Under the pieces are notes generated by a model. That model did no database searches. It saw only the letters and a list, made by a program, of their open reading frames with translations, and was not told the origin of the DNA. A program made the position numbers and the translations under genes. Positions 1-7,900 of a stretch of 64,000 bases of DNA are shown here, piece after piece (position 1 is the stretch's first letter; every line of letters starts with the position of its first letter). This stretch comes from Xanthobacteraceae bacterium (lineage in GTDB: Bacteria; Pseudomonadota; Alphaproteobacteria; Rhizobiales; Xanthobacteraceae): NCBI GenBank assembly GCA_019454205.1, contig CP075369.1:2744001-2808000 (forward strand), written 5' to 3'.

Positions 1-432
1 ATGCACCGCCGCCACGCCGAAGCCCGTGCCCGGACCGAGGATGAGTTGCGTCGCGCCCGGCACCGCCTCGCCCGCGCCGATCTGCATGGTGTCGGATTCG
101 CGAAGACGCGGGATCGCATAGGCGGCGGCCGCGAAATCGTTCACCACGGTCAGTTCGCGCAGGCCGAGCTTCTCGGAGAGCGGCTTGCGCGCGAACGACC
201 ACGGATGATTCGTCAGCACAATCTCCTCGCCATCGACCGGCGCCGCGACCGCAAGCACCGCACGCCGCGGTCTTGGGCTGGCGCGTTCCAGCGTATGCGC
301 GAGATAATCGGAAAGATCGCCCGCTTCCATGTTGGAAACGGATACGACAGATTCATAGGCGCCGTTCGCGCCGACAAGAGCCGTCCGCGTCGTGGTGGCG
401 CCGATATCTGCGATTAGTGCTGCGTGCTGCAT
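1..432 (-). CDS. glk: glucokinase, N-terminal 144 residues (gene runs off the left edge)
   Basis: Phosphorylates glucose with ATP in the cytoplasm, the first step of glucose catabolism. Read from the ATG at 432 towards base 1 the frame is fully open for 144 codons. It opens with the ASKHA phosphate-1 motif (IADIGATTTRTALV at residues 6-19), then APVDGEE, TNHPWSF, the sugar-binding VVNDFAAAAYAIP and ILGPGTGFGVAAV near the window edge. Together these are diagnostic of bacterial Glk. The usual length is about 320 residues, so over half the protein lies outside. It is divergent from the secreted-protein gene at 567, with a 134-bp shared upstream region. Confidence 0.9.
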   Translation of the reverse strand, partial: MQHAALIADIGATTTRTALVGANGAYESVVSVSNMEAGDLSDYLAHTLERASPRPRRAVLAVAAPVDGEEIVLTNHPWSFARKPLSEKLGLRELTVVNDFAAAAYAIPRLRESDTMQIGAGEAVPGATQLILGPGTGFGVAAVH

Positions 433-566
433 TTGGCCAAACTCTGCTTCGCCCGCGCGGTATTACCGATTAACAGCAAATTGCCTTGCGTCCTACTAAA
501 TAAATCCTCTTGGTAGGTTCGGCGGATGATTATAATTTTGCGGCAACGCAATATCGCGAGGCGGTG

Positions 567-1625
567 ATGAGAAAAATATGTCCCGTTCTGGCGCTGCTCG
601 TCTGCATGTTGCCCGCGCATGCGCAGAACCTGCCGAAGCTCGACACCAACCAGAATTACGTCGAGGAGCTGAGCCGTAACGCACCCGTTACCGACCGCAT
701 GGAAGTGCTGCGTTATGTGCTGCAGGCACTCCCCGAACGCGTGAAAGTCTATCCGACCGAAAACTATTATTACTTCTCGTTCAACTCCGGCGGCGTGCGC
801 TACGCCGGCAACATCCGTCTCGACGCTAGCGACCGCGACGAAGGCAAGCTGCACTTTGCCTATTACATCGATTATGTCGGCTGGAAGCCGGAACTGCCGG
901 GCATCTATGCGCGCCTCGGCCGCGAAGAGAATGTCATCGTCGAGAAGGTGGAAGCGTTTCTCTATCGCGTGACCTTCGGCGGCAAATCCGTGCTGTTCGA
1001 ACTGAACGATCTCTCGAACGTGAAGCCGCCGGAAGCGGCGCTCGCCCCGGACGAGCAATTCCTCGGCCCCGTATTCGACGAATCCGGCACGCGCTTCTTT
1101 CTCGTCTTCAATAAGAAGCTGAAATTCTTTCTCTACGTGCTGGATGAAACGGTGCCCGTACACGACCAGTTCAGCCGCGCCGAGTTCACCGACCGCATCC
1201 TGATCGGCACGCGAACCGGCTTTGCCTATTACCGCGATACGCAGCGCGAGCGGAAAATCCTGATCGGCGTGTTCGAGGCCAACGCGCTCGCCAACAATTA
1301 CTTCGACGGACCGTTCGACCAGTTGCCCGACAATTTCCTGAAAGGCGACGAACTGCGCGATGCGATTCTAGAAGTCGCGCCGGAACTGAAAGGCAAGATC
1401 GACCGCTTCGGCGGCAACCCGGACGGCTCCGAGCGTTACCTGATCGCGTCCTACGCGCTCTATCGCGACGTGAAGGACCTGCTCCCTGTCCATCAGTGTG
1501 CGTCGGGACGCCGCGACCGCCGCCGCGACTATTACGAGTGCTTCGTCATCGACGAAACCGAGACGCCGCCCGATGTGCCGGGGCAGAAAAAGGTCAATCC
1601 GAAGGGCAAGGGTGCCCCGCGCTAG
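567..1625 (+). CDS. secreted protein of unknown function (352 aa)
   Basis: I do not recognise the family. The frame is open from 510, but the ATG at 567 begins a clear signal peptide (MRKICPVLALLVCMLPAHAQ, cleavage after AHA-Q near residue 19), so this start was chosen. The mature part is rich in aromatic and acidic residues with many short beta-type stretches and no evident catalytic motif. Two Cys (in HQCASG and YECFVI) near the C terminus could form a disulfide. The tail after about residue 335 is Lys/Pro/Gly-rich and probably disordered. Transcribed away from glk. The next gene starts 59 bp downstream. Confidence 0.75.
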   Translation: MRKICPVLALLVCMLPAHAQNLPKLDTNQNYVEELSRNAPVTDRMEVLRYVLQALPERVKVYPTENYYYFSFNSGGVRYAGNIRLDASDRDEGKLHFAYYIDYVGWKPELPGIYARLGREENVIVEKVEAFLYRVTFGGKSVLFELNDLSNVKPPEAALAPDEQFLGPVFDESGTRFFLVFNKKLKFFLYVLDETVPVHDQFSRAEFTDRILIGTRTGFAYYRDTQRERKILIGVFEANALANNYFDGPFDQLPDNFLKGDELRDAILEVAPELKGKIDRFGGNPDGSERYLIASYALYRDVKDLLPVHQCASGRRDRRRDYYECFVIDETETPPDVPGQKKVNPKGKGAPR

Positions 1626-1684
1626 GCGGTTTCTTGCAGGCGGCCAAACCGGCTACCATGTCGGGAAAATCGAGGAACGCCGCC

Positions 1685-2005
1685 ATGATGGATCGCGAAG
1701 ATCTGCTCGCCACCGCCGCGCGCTGGCATGCCGAAGGCCGCAAGGTCGCGCTGGCTACCGTCACCGAAACTTGGGGTTCGGCGCCGCGCCCGGTCGGCGC
1801 CAATCTCGTCATCGACAGCGAGGGTAATTTCCTCGGCTCGGTTTCGGGCGGCTGCGTCGAAGGCGCGGTGGTCGCCGAAGCGCTCGACGTGATGACCAGC
1901 GGCAAGCCGAAGGTCGTTTCCTTTGGCGTAGCCGACGAAACCGCATGGGAAGTCGGTTTGTCCTGTGGCGGGAAGATCAGCGTGTATGTCGAGCCGGTGA
2001 CGTAG
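1685..2005 (+). CDS. XdhC/CoxI family protein, N-terminal domain only (106 aa)
   Basis: XdhC/CoxI proteins help insert sulfurated molybdenum cofactor into xanthine dehydrogenase-type enzymes. This short protein carries only the N-terminal XdhC_CoxI domain: residues around TWGSAPRPVG, GNFLGSVSGGCVEG and the Cys of SCGGKI match that domain. The NAD-binding Rossmann half is a separate gene at 2634. Start at 1685 chosen because GAGGAA lies 7 nt upstream. An upstream ATG at 1658 has no good ribosome site. The stop codon abuts the ATG of the LysE gene, so the two are probably translationally coupled. Family assignment is firm. The client enzyme is not in the window. Confidence 0.85.
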   Translation: MMDREDLLATAARWHAEGRKVALATVTETWGSAPRPVGANLVIDSEGNFLGSVSGGCVEGAVVAEALDVMTSGKPKVVSFGVADETAWEVGLSCGGKISVYVEPVT

Positions 2006-2632
2006 ATGGCCTCGAACGACGTTCTGATCGCCTTCGCAATCGCTACCGCGCTGTTTGCGTATTTTCCCGGCCCCGCGCTGCTCTACACCGCGGCGCAGAC
2101 GCTCGCCCGCGGCAAGCGGGCTGGATTGATGGCCGCGTTCGGTATCCATATCGGCTGCTACGCGCATGTGATCGCGGCGACGCTGGGACTTTCGGCCATC
2201 TTTCGCTATGTCCCGGAAGCCTATACCGCGCTGAAGATTGCAGGCGCCGCTTATCTCGTCTGGCTCGGCATCACCATGCTGCGCGGTAGCGGCGCGAACG
2301 AAGCGCCGGCAATCGCACCGAAATCCACGCGCCGCGCGTTCGCGGAGAGCATTATCGTTGAATTACTCAACCCGAAGGTTGCGATCTTCTTCATCGCGTT
2401 CCTTCCGCAATTCGTGGACCCCGCAGGATCGCTGCCGATCTGGTTGCAATCCCTGATCCTGGGCATGATCGTGAACTTCGCTTTCTCCTCGGCCGATCTC
2501 GTTACCGTGTTCACGGCCAGCGCCGTAGTGACGCGGCTGAAAAAATCCGGCACTGCTGAGCGCTTCGCGCGGTGGATCGGCGGTGGGCTGCCGATCGGCC
2601 TCGGCCTGAAACTCGGCACCGACAAGGCCTGA
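2006..2632 (+). CDS. LysE/RhtB family amino-acid exporter
   Basis: A 208-residue inner-membrane protein with about six hydrophobic segments and the LysE/RhtB hallmark near the N terminus (YFPGPALLYTAAQTLARG followed by GIHIGCYAHVIAATLG), plus NPKVAIFFIAFLPQFV in the middle. Family members export amino acids or related small metabolites. The substrate cannot be read from sequence. It sits between the two halves of an XdhC system with no spacer on the upstream side and 1 nt on the downstream side, so it is in the same operon, although exporters are not part of the usual Mo-enzyme maturation set. Confidence 0.9.
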   Translation: MASNDVLIAFAIATALFAYFPGPALLYTAAQTLARGKRAGLMAAFGIHIGCYAHVIAATLGLSAIFRYVPEAYTALKIAGAAYLVWLGITMLRGSGANEAPAIAPKSTRRAFAESIIVELLNPKVAIFFIAFLPQFVDPAGSLPIWLQSLILGMIVNFAFSSADLVTVFTASAVVTRLKKSGTAERFARWIGGGLPIGLGLKLGTDKA

Positions 2633-2633
2633 C

Positions 2634-3326
2634 ATGAAGTCCTCCTTGCTCGCCACGCTGAACGAAGAACGCACCGCGCGCCGCGCCTGCGTGGTCGTGA
2701 CCGATCTTGCGAGCGGGCAGCAGCGCCTCGTGAAAGCGAGCGAAACCGTTCGCGATCCGCTCGCCATCCCGCTTGAAACGCGGCTGCGCTCGGGGAAAAG
2801 CGGCATCGAGGAGATCGCAGGCGGCAAGCTCTTTCTCACCGTGCATGTACCGCCGCCGAACCTCGTCATCACCGGCGCGGTGCACATCAGCCAGGCGCTC
2901 GCGCCGATGGCGATGCAACTCGGCTACGACGTGACCGTGATCGATCCGCGCACGGCCTTCGCCACCAAGGAGCGCTTCGAAGGCATCAACCTGCTCGCGG
3001 AATGGCCCGACAAGGTATTGCCATCGCTCAGCGTCGACGCGCATAGCGCCTTCGTCGCGCTGACCCACGACCCGAAAATCGACGACCCCGGCCTGCTTCA
3101 TGCATTATCAAAGGATTGCTTCTATATTGGCGCCCTCGGCTCGCGGAAAACTCATGCCGCCCGCGTCGAGCGTCTGAAAGCCAAAGGAATGTCCGAAGCA
3201 GCCATCCGCCGCATCCACGCGCCCATCGGTCTCGACATCGGCGCTTCGACGCCCGCCGAGATCGCGGTTTCGATCATGGCGGAGATCACCGCGCGGCTGC
3301 GTCTGCCGAAGGATACCGCGGCATGA
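2634..3326 (+). CDS. XdhC family protein, Rossmann-domain half (230 aa)
   Basis: Carries the C-terminal XdhC domain: a dinucleotide-fold stretch (PPPNLVITGAVHISQALAPMA, with GYDVTVIDPR after it), then ALTHDPKIDDPGLL and CFYIGALGSRKTHAARVERL, both typical of XdhC proteins. Residues IGLDIGASTPAEIAVSI match the conserved closing motif. In many bacteria this domain is fused to the domain encoded at 1685. Here the two are separate genes. The next gene's ATG overlaps this TGA (ATGA at 3323), indicating coupled translation with the MocA-type fusion. Expected role is molybdenum-cofactor handling for a xanthine dehydrogenase family enzyme. Confidence 0.88.
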   Translation: MKSSLLATLNEERTARRACVVVTDLASGQQRLVKASETVRDPLAIPLETRLRSGKSGIEEIAGGKLFLTVHVPPPNLVITGAVHISQALAPMAMQLGYDVTVIDPRTAFATKERFEGINLLAEWPDKVLPSLSVDAHSAFVALTHDPKIDDPGLLHALSKDCFYIGALGSRKTHAARVERLKAKGMSEAAIRRIHAPIGLDIGASTPAEIAVSIMAEITARLRLPKDTAA

Positions 3327-4936
3327 AGTTCGGTTCCCTGTCCCTCGAAGAAGCGCGCGGCGGCGTCGCCGTCCACTCCATTCGCACGGCGAAATTCGTC
3401 CTGAAGAAAGGCACCGTGATCGGCGACCTGGAGATCCTTGCGCTGCGCGACGCGGGAATTGCGACCATCACGGTCGCCAAACTGGAACCAGGCGACATCT
3501 CTGAAGACCAGTCCGCGCGCGAGATCGCAACCGCCGCCGCCGGGCCGCATGTCCGCGTGGATGACGCCTTTACCGGACGCGCCAATCTGTTCGCGGATCG
3601 CGCGGGTGTTCTGATCGTTGATCGCGCAAACATCGACCGCCTCAACGGCGTCGACGAGGCCATCACCTTCGCAACGCTTCCCGCCTTCGCGCCGGTCGCC
3701 GAAGGACAGATGATCGCGACAGCGAAAATCATTCCCTTTGCGGTGTCGCTGGATTCGCACAAGGCGGCGCTCGCCGCAATTCACACCGAGGGCCTTACGC
3801 GCGTCGTGCCCTACGCCGTGAAGAAGGTCGGCGTGGTTTCCACACGGCTTCCCGGCCTCGCCGAAAAAGTGATCGAGAAGACCATTCGCGTGACCGAGGA
3901 TCGCCTCGCGCCGGCCGGTGCGAAGATCGTTCTCGAAAAGCGCATTGAGCACGATGCCGGTATGTTGCAGAACGCGATTACGGAGTGCCTCGATGCAGGC
4001 GCCGAACTCGTGCTCGTCTTCGGTGCTTCCGCCATCGCGGATCGCCGCGACGTCATCCCCGCTGCGATCGAATCCGCGGGCGGCCGCATCGAGCATTTCG
4101 GCATGCCGGTCGATCCCGGCAACCTCATGCTGATCGGCAATGTCGGCAGCGTCCCCGTGATCGGTGCGCCCGGCTGCGCGCGCAGCCCGAAGGAAAACGG
4201 CTTCGACTGGATTCTCGCGCGCCTGCTGGCGAAGCTGACGGTCTCGCGCACCGACATCGCGCGCATGGGCGTCGGCGGCCTGCTCATGGAGATCGTCACC
4301 CGCCCGCAACCGCGCGAAGAGAAGGTCGAAGAAAAACGCGCGGACATCGCCGCCATTGTGCTCGCGGCCGGACGCTCCAGCAGAATGCGCGGGCCGAACA
4401 AGCTGCTCGAAGAGGTCAATGGCGCGCCGCTCGTGCGCCGCGCAGCCGAAAACGCGCTGGCTTCGAAAGCATCCTCCGTGTTCGTGGTCACCGGCCACGA
4501 CGAAATCGGTGTCCGCAAGGCGCTCGCGGGCCTGAACGTCCGCTTCGTCGCCAATCCCGATTATGCCGAGGGCCTTTCCACTTCCGTAAAGGCAGGCATC
4601 AAGGCGCTGCCTTCCGGCGTCACCGCCGCCATCGTCTGCCTCGGCGACATGCCGCAGGTTTCGCCCGCGCTGATCGACAAGCTGATCGACAACTTCGATC
4701 CCGCGCGCGGCGCGCTCATCGTCGCGCCCGTGCGCAATGGACGGCGCGGCAACCCCGTGCTGTGGGCGCGGCGCTTCTTCCCCGACCTCCTGCGGCTCGA
4801 AGGCGATATGGGCGCGCGTAATCTCGCCAGCGCCTATGCGGAAGGCATCGCGGAAGTGGAAGTCGGCGACGACGGCGCGTTCTTCGACATCGACACGCCG
4901 GAAACGTTGGAAATCGCGCGCAAGGTGGCGGGCTAG
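3323..4936 (+). CDS. MoeA-like / MocA-type NTP-transferase fusion (molybdenum cofactor cytidylyltransferase)
   Basis: A 537-residue two-domain protein. Residues 1 to about 335 resemble molybdopterin-binding MoeA/MoaB-like domains (closing with PVIGAPGCARSPKENGFDWIL). From about 343 a nucleotidyltransferase domain starts with the signature IAAIVLAAGRSSRMRGPNKLL, followed by CLGDMPQV and NGRRGNPVLW, as in MocA/MobA enzymes that transfer CMP or GMP to molybdopterin. With the xdhC genes upstream, CMP transfer to make the cytosine dinucleotide cofactor of the xanthine dehydrogenase family is the likely job. The ATG overlaps the previous stop. Its TAG shares the palindrome CTAG with the convergent gene's stop. 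Confidence 0.88.
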   Translation: MKFGSLSLEEARGGVAVHSIRTAKFVLKKGTVIGDLEILALRDAGIATITVAKLEPGDISEDQSAREIATAAAGPHVRVDDAFTGRANLFADRAGVLIVDRANIDRLNGVDEAITFATLPAFAPVAEGQMIATAKIIPFAVSLDSHKAALAAIHTEGLTRVVPYAVKKVGVVSTRLPGLAEKVIEKTIRVTEDRLAPAGAKIVLEKRIEHDAGMLQNAITECLDAGAELVLVFGASAIADRRDVIPAAIESAGGRIEHFGMPVDPGNLMLIGNVGSVPVIGAPGCARSPKENGFDWILARLLAKLTVSRTDIARMGVGGLLMEIVTRPQPREEKVEEKRADIAAIVLAAGRSSRMRGPNKLLEEVNGAPLVRRAAENALASKASSVFVVTGHDEIGVRKALAGLNVRFVANPDYAEGLSTSVKAGIKALPSGVTAAIVCLGDMPQVSPALIDKLIDNFDPARGALIVAPVRNGRRGNPVLWARRFFPDLLRLEGDMGARNLASAYAEGIAEVEVGDDGAFFDIDTPETLEIARKVAG

Positions 4937-5715
4937 AACGGCGCGACTTCGCTCGGCGGCGTCTCGATGCGCTGCTGGATCAGGTTCACCGTCCGCTGCA
5001 CTTCATGCAACGCGGGTTTCAGCCAGCTGCGGATTTTCGAACGCGCTTCGAGCGAGAGATAAGCGAGCGGCATGTGCGCGGCCTGCCCCGGCGTCGGCAT
5101 CGGCACTTTCGGCGCGGTCTGGCGCAAGAACTCCCCGAATGAAATCCGTTCGTCTTCGAGCAGCACCATGTTCATCGTATCGAGCACCGGCAACATCAGG
5201 TGCACGGGATGCGCCTTCAGCGCCCAGTATGCCGTGAGCTGATGCAGGCTGGCGGGCGCCGCGCCGAGAAATGCGTTCTCCGCCACCACGAACTGGCAAT
5301 CGAAGTGCTCGCGCATCCGGAATCCGCGCTCGAAGTCTTCCGCCTCGTAGTGCGGCAGGTAGACGATCACAGGTTCGACCGCGTTCGCGCGCGCCTCGCG
5401 GATGAACTCTATGTCGCGCATCAAGCTGAACACGGTCGCGAACGAGCGCGACGAGACATCGACGATCTTCGGCACATGCGCGCGCAGCGGCAGCCGGTCG
5501 AACAGCGACATTTGCCCCTTGGTATTCTCCAGGTCGATCAGCTCGGCGCGGCCGGGAAAATACTTCGAGAGCTTCGCCTTCTTCGTATCGGTGTCGAACA
5601 GCAGCGGCGCGTCGCCGGCCAGCATGAAGAAGTCCGCGAACAGCCGGGCGAGCAACGTGGTTCCGGATTTCTCGCGCGGCGAGGCGACGATGATCGCAAG
5701 GCTCTTTCCGAGCAT
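4933..5715 (-). CDS. ParA-like protein with degenerate P-loop (260 aa)
   Basis: Paralog of the ParA-type ATPase encoded just upstream on the same strand. Shared features are IIV followed by a P-loop-like loop and TT, then FDT(D/E)..L.(K/R)(Y/F).P and a later (I/V)DV stretch at the position of Walker B. The P-loop reads ASPREKSGTT: relative to the neighbour's KGGVGKTT it is one residue shorter and has Gly where the phosphate-binding Lys should be, so ATP hydrolysis is doubtful. The ribosome site AGGGG lies about 6 nt before the ATG. Possibly a pseudo-ATPase partner of the active protein. No known function is assigned. Its stop overlaps the MocA-fusion stop by four bases. Confidence 0.75.
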   Translation of the reverse strand: MLGKSLAIIVASPREKSGTTLLARLFADFFMLAGDAPLLFDTDTKKAKLSKYFPGRAELIDLENTKGQMSLFDRLPLRAHVPKIVDVSSRSFATVFSLMRDIEFIREARANAVEPVIVYLPHYEAEDFERGFRMREHFDCQFVVAENAFLGAAPASLHQLTAYWALKAHPVHLMLPVLDTMNMVLLEDERISFGEFLRQTAPKVPMPTPGQAAHMPLAYLSLEARSKIRSWLKPALHEVQRTVNLIQQRIETPPSEVAPF

Positions 5716-5731
5716 GTCGCCCCTACATCAC

Positions 5732-5750
5732 GCCGCGTCTTTTACGCGGC
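5732..5750. other. hairpin between the two ParA-like genes
   Basis: A 7-bp perfect inverted repeat (GCCGCGT / ACGCGGC) with a 5-nt loop in the 55-bp gap between the ParA-like genes, 16 nt before the start of the downstream one. There is no T-run, so it is more likely an attenuator or mRNA-processing element than a full terminator. The role is inferred only from position. Confidence 0.4.
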
Positions 5751-5770
5751 CCGCTAAAAGCGCGCTTCGA

Positions 5771-6556
5771 TTACGAAGCCTGCGCGCCTTCGGTCGCCCA
5801 TTCCAGCAACCCGGCATCGTCGTACTGTTCGTTGACGTTCTTCTGCCAGGTCCGGGTATAGCCGCGCAGCACCAGCGAATAATCCGCGTTCTGGTTCTTC
5901 GCGTTCTTGTTCTTTCCGAATGCCGCGAACGGCACGCCCGCGATTTCCACCTGCTCGTAGGCCATTTCGTTGAGCTTCGGCACGGTGATTTCGGTGGCGG
6001 TCTTCTTCGCCTTCTTGAAATAGCGGTCGTAGGTCGCCTGATCCCACTCGAAGAAGTTGGTTTCGTTGATGTGGTTCTTCACGACGTAATAATCGCCGTC
6101 GGAAGTGAAGGGCAGGATTTCCTCGATCTCGCTGAGGGAAGCGACCGACGGGCCGAGCACATGGAACAGCGCGAACTTGAAGTCGCCTTCCTTGGCCGCG
6201 TCAAAGAAGCCGACATCGGTCAGGTCTTTCAGCACGCGCGACAGCAGGCCCGCGCGCACGTCGATGATCGTCACCTTCACTTCGGAAGAAGTGAGCGTGT
6301 CGAGAATCTTCATCTGGTCGGCGACCTGCGTGATGTCGACGATCTCGGTATTGCGGGGATGAAAGCGCTTCAGCGTGCCGCGCGGGCTTTCGGTATCGAA
6401 GGCGCGCGCCAGCACGTTCTTGCCCGCGAAATAATCGAGCAACGTGCGCGCGACTGTGGTCTTGCCGACACCGCCCTTATCCGCGCCAACGATAATGACG
6501 GCCGGTTTCTGCTTACCGCCGCCCGACTTTTCCGTTTTCTTCGCTTCTTTCGCCAC
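5771..6556 (-). CDS. ParA/MinD-like ATPase (261 aa)
   Basis: A Lys-rich leader (residues 1-17) precedes a canonical deviant Walker A motif, DKGGVGKTT at residues 26-34. Then come FDTESPRG (switch region) and a Walker-B-like VTIIDVRAG. This is the ParA/MinD/Soj superfamily of dimerising P-loop ATPases that position plasmids, chromosomes or protein complexes. No ParB-like gene or parS-like repeat lies nearby. The only companion is the degenerate paralog downstream, so the cargo is unknown. It is not the chromosomal parA, which normally sits beside parB and gidB. Cytoplasmic, with no membrane segment. Confidence 0.82.
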   Translation of the reverse strand: MAKEAKKTEKSGGGKQKPAVIIVGADKGGVGKTTVARTLLDYFAGKNVLARAFDTESPRGTLKRFHPRNTEIVDITQVADQMKILDTLTSSEVKVTIIDVRAGLLSRVLKDLTDVGFFDAAKEGDFKFALFHVLGPSVASLSEIEEILPFTSDGDYYVVKNHINETNFFEWDQATYDRYFKKAKKTATEITVPKLNEMAYEQVEIAGVPFAAFGKNKNAKNQNADYSLVLRGYTRTWQKNVNEQYDDAGLLEWATEGAQAS

Positions 6557-6682
6557 GCGCCGTCCCCTGTCAGCAGGTGCAGGGCCAACCCCGGCCGGCG
6601 CACCGAAACCCGTCCAAAACGCGCGCTACAGTGCTGCTTTTTCGCAGTAATCGCAAGGCGCGACAGTACCTTGTCCCTTGCT

Positions 6683-7165
6683 TCAACTGCTCGCAGGCGG
6701 GCATGCCGCGAGCAAATGCCGGGCTGCCTGCGCGGCACCTTTCAGCGGAATTTCTTCCCGGCGCCCGTCGATCGCGACCACCAGCACTTTGCCATCGAGA
6801 AGAATACGCCGCAGGTTCCCGCTCATCGGCGTCTCGCCCTGAAACACGAACTTGTCGTCCAGTTCCAGCCGCTCGCCGGTTGCAGGCACATTCACTACCG
6901 CGTCCGATCCGGTTCCCCGCGAGGAAAGACGAATCGTCGCGCGAACCCCGTCCTTCGCGACCGGCGGTTCATGCTCGAATGTCACCGTGACGCGGCGGGT
7001 CTTTCGTTCGCAGCGGAAGTCGATTTTCAGCGCGTCGCTTTCCGGTATCGCGTAGCTCAGCGTTGCCGCTTCCTCGTCCTGGTTGCCGAGCCATTTATAT
7101 TCATCGGCCCGTACCGGCAGAACGCATGAGACGAGAAAAACCACGAGCAGGATGATTCGCTTCAT
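6683..7165 (-). CDS. secreted protein of unknown function (160 aa)
   Basis: The ATG at 7165 follows a near-perfect ribosome site (AAGGAGG, 5 nt before the ATG) and begins a signal peptide (MKRIILLVVFLVSCVLPVRA). A longer frame to 7225 lacks such a site. The mature part is beta-rich with Asp/Glu/Arg-rich stretches (DFRCERKTRRVTVTFEHEP) and a single pair of Cys, one near the start and one near the end. No family recognised. Divergent from the nuclease gene at 7270. Confidence 0.7.
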   Translation of the reverse strand: MKRIILLVVFLVSCVLPVRADEYKWLGNQDEEAATLSYAIPESDALKIDFRCERKTRRVTVTFEHEPPVAKDGVRATIRLSSRGTGSDAVVNVPATGERLELDDKFVFQGETPMSGNLRRILLDGKVLVVAIDGRREEIPLKGAAQAARHLLAACPPASS

Positions 7166-7269
7166 CGGACCTCCTTGTTGCGCGGATACCCTGTCGCCGG
7201 ATTGCGTTTCGTATAAGGCATTCATCCGTATTAACGCATCGGGAAGCGTTTCCAGCTACCGATTCGCTT

Positions 7270-7797
7270 ATGGGAATCGTCGGGCCGCTCCGCCGCCAAC
7301 TCTATCCACGCGCAAGATACCGCGGCACGCGCAAGGGAAGCACGCTGCCGCTTCTCCTGCTTGTGCTGGCGGCGACGCTTGGTATGGCCGGGTATTACGC
7401 TTTCGCGCGACACAGCCTCCCCGCAGTTTCCCCGGAAACGAAAACCGTACGCTTCTCTGCATGCGGGGCAGTACTGCGCGACAACTGCGTGGTCGATGGC
7501 GATACGTTCTACCTCATGGGCGACAAAATCCGCATTGCCGACATCGACGCACCGGAGACCGGAGGCGCTCGCTGCTCTTATGAATCCCAACTCGGCAATC
7601 GCGCGACACGGCGCCTGCGCGAATTGCTGAACGCAGGACCGTTCGAACTGCAATCGTACAAGAGCCGCGACACCGACCGCTACGGCCGCAAGCTCCGTGT
7701 CGTAATGCGCGACGGAAAATCGCTCGGCGACATTCTGATTACCGAAGGCCTGGCCCGCCGCTGGAATGGCCGCCGCGAACCTTGGTGCCCGTCATAA
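7270..7797 (+). CDS. thermonuclease-family (SNase-like) protein, membrane-anchored or secreted
   Basis: After a basic N terminus a hydrophobic segment (residues about 25-46) should export or anchor the protein. The rest is a staphylococcal-nuclease fold: VVDGDTFYL, IRIADIDAPETGGARC and DRYGRKL supply the equivalents of the catalytic Arg35, Asp40, Glu43 and Arg87, followed by LITEGLARRW. SNases cleave DNA and RNA with calcium. Small rhizobial members like this are common and mostly uncharacterised. The length of 175 fits. The start is not well defined, because several in-frame alternatives exist before the hydrophobic segment. Confidence 0.85.
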   Translation: MGIVGPLRRQLYPRARYRGTRKGSTLPLLLLVLAATLGMAGYYAFARHSLPAVSPETKTVRFSACGAVLRDNCVVDGDTFYLMGDKIRIADIDAPETGGARCSYESQLGNRATRRLRELLNAGPFELQSYKSRDTDRYGRKLRVVMRDGKSLGDILITEGLARRWNGRREPWCPS

Positions 7798-7900
7798 AGG
7801 TGTAACGCGGCGTTGTTCTCGCAATAAACATGGGTGAACGCAGCGCGCGGCCTCCCTGTGTTCTGGCGGCGTGGTAAAAAGCCTACCGAAGAACACCGCC

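Noticed and set aside
3152..4498. 448-codon open frame on the minus strand
   Set aside because: Antisense to the xdhC and MocA-fusion genes, which have clear motifs.
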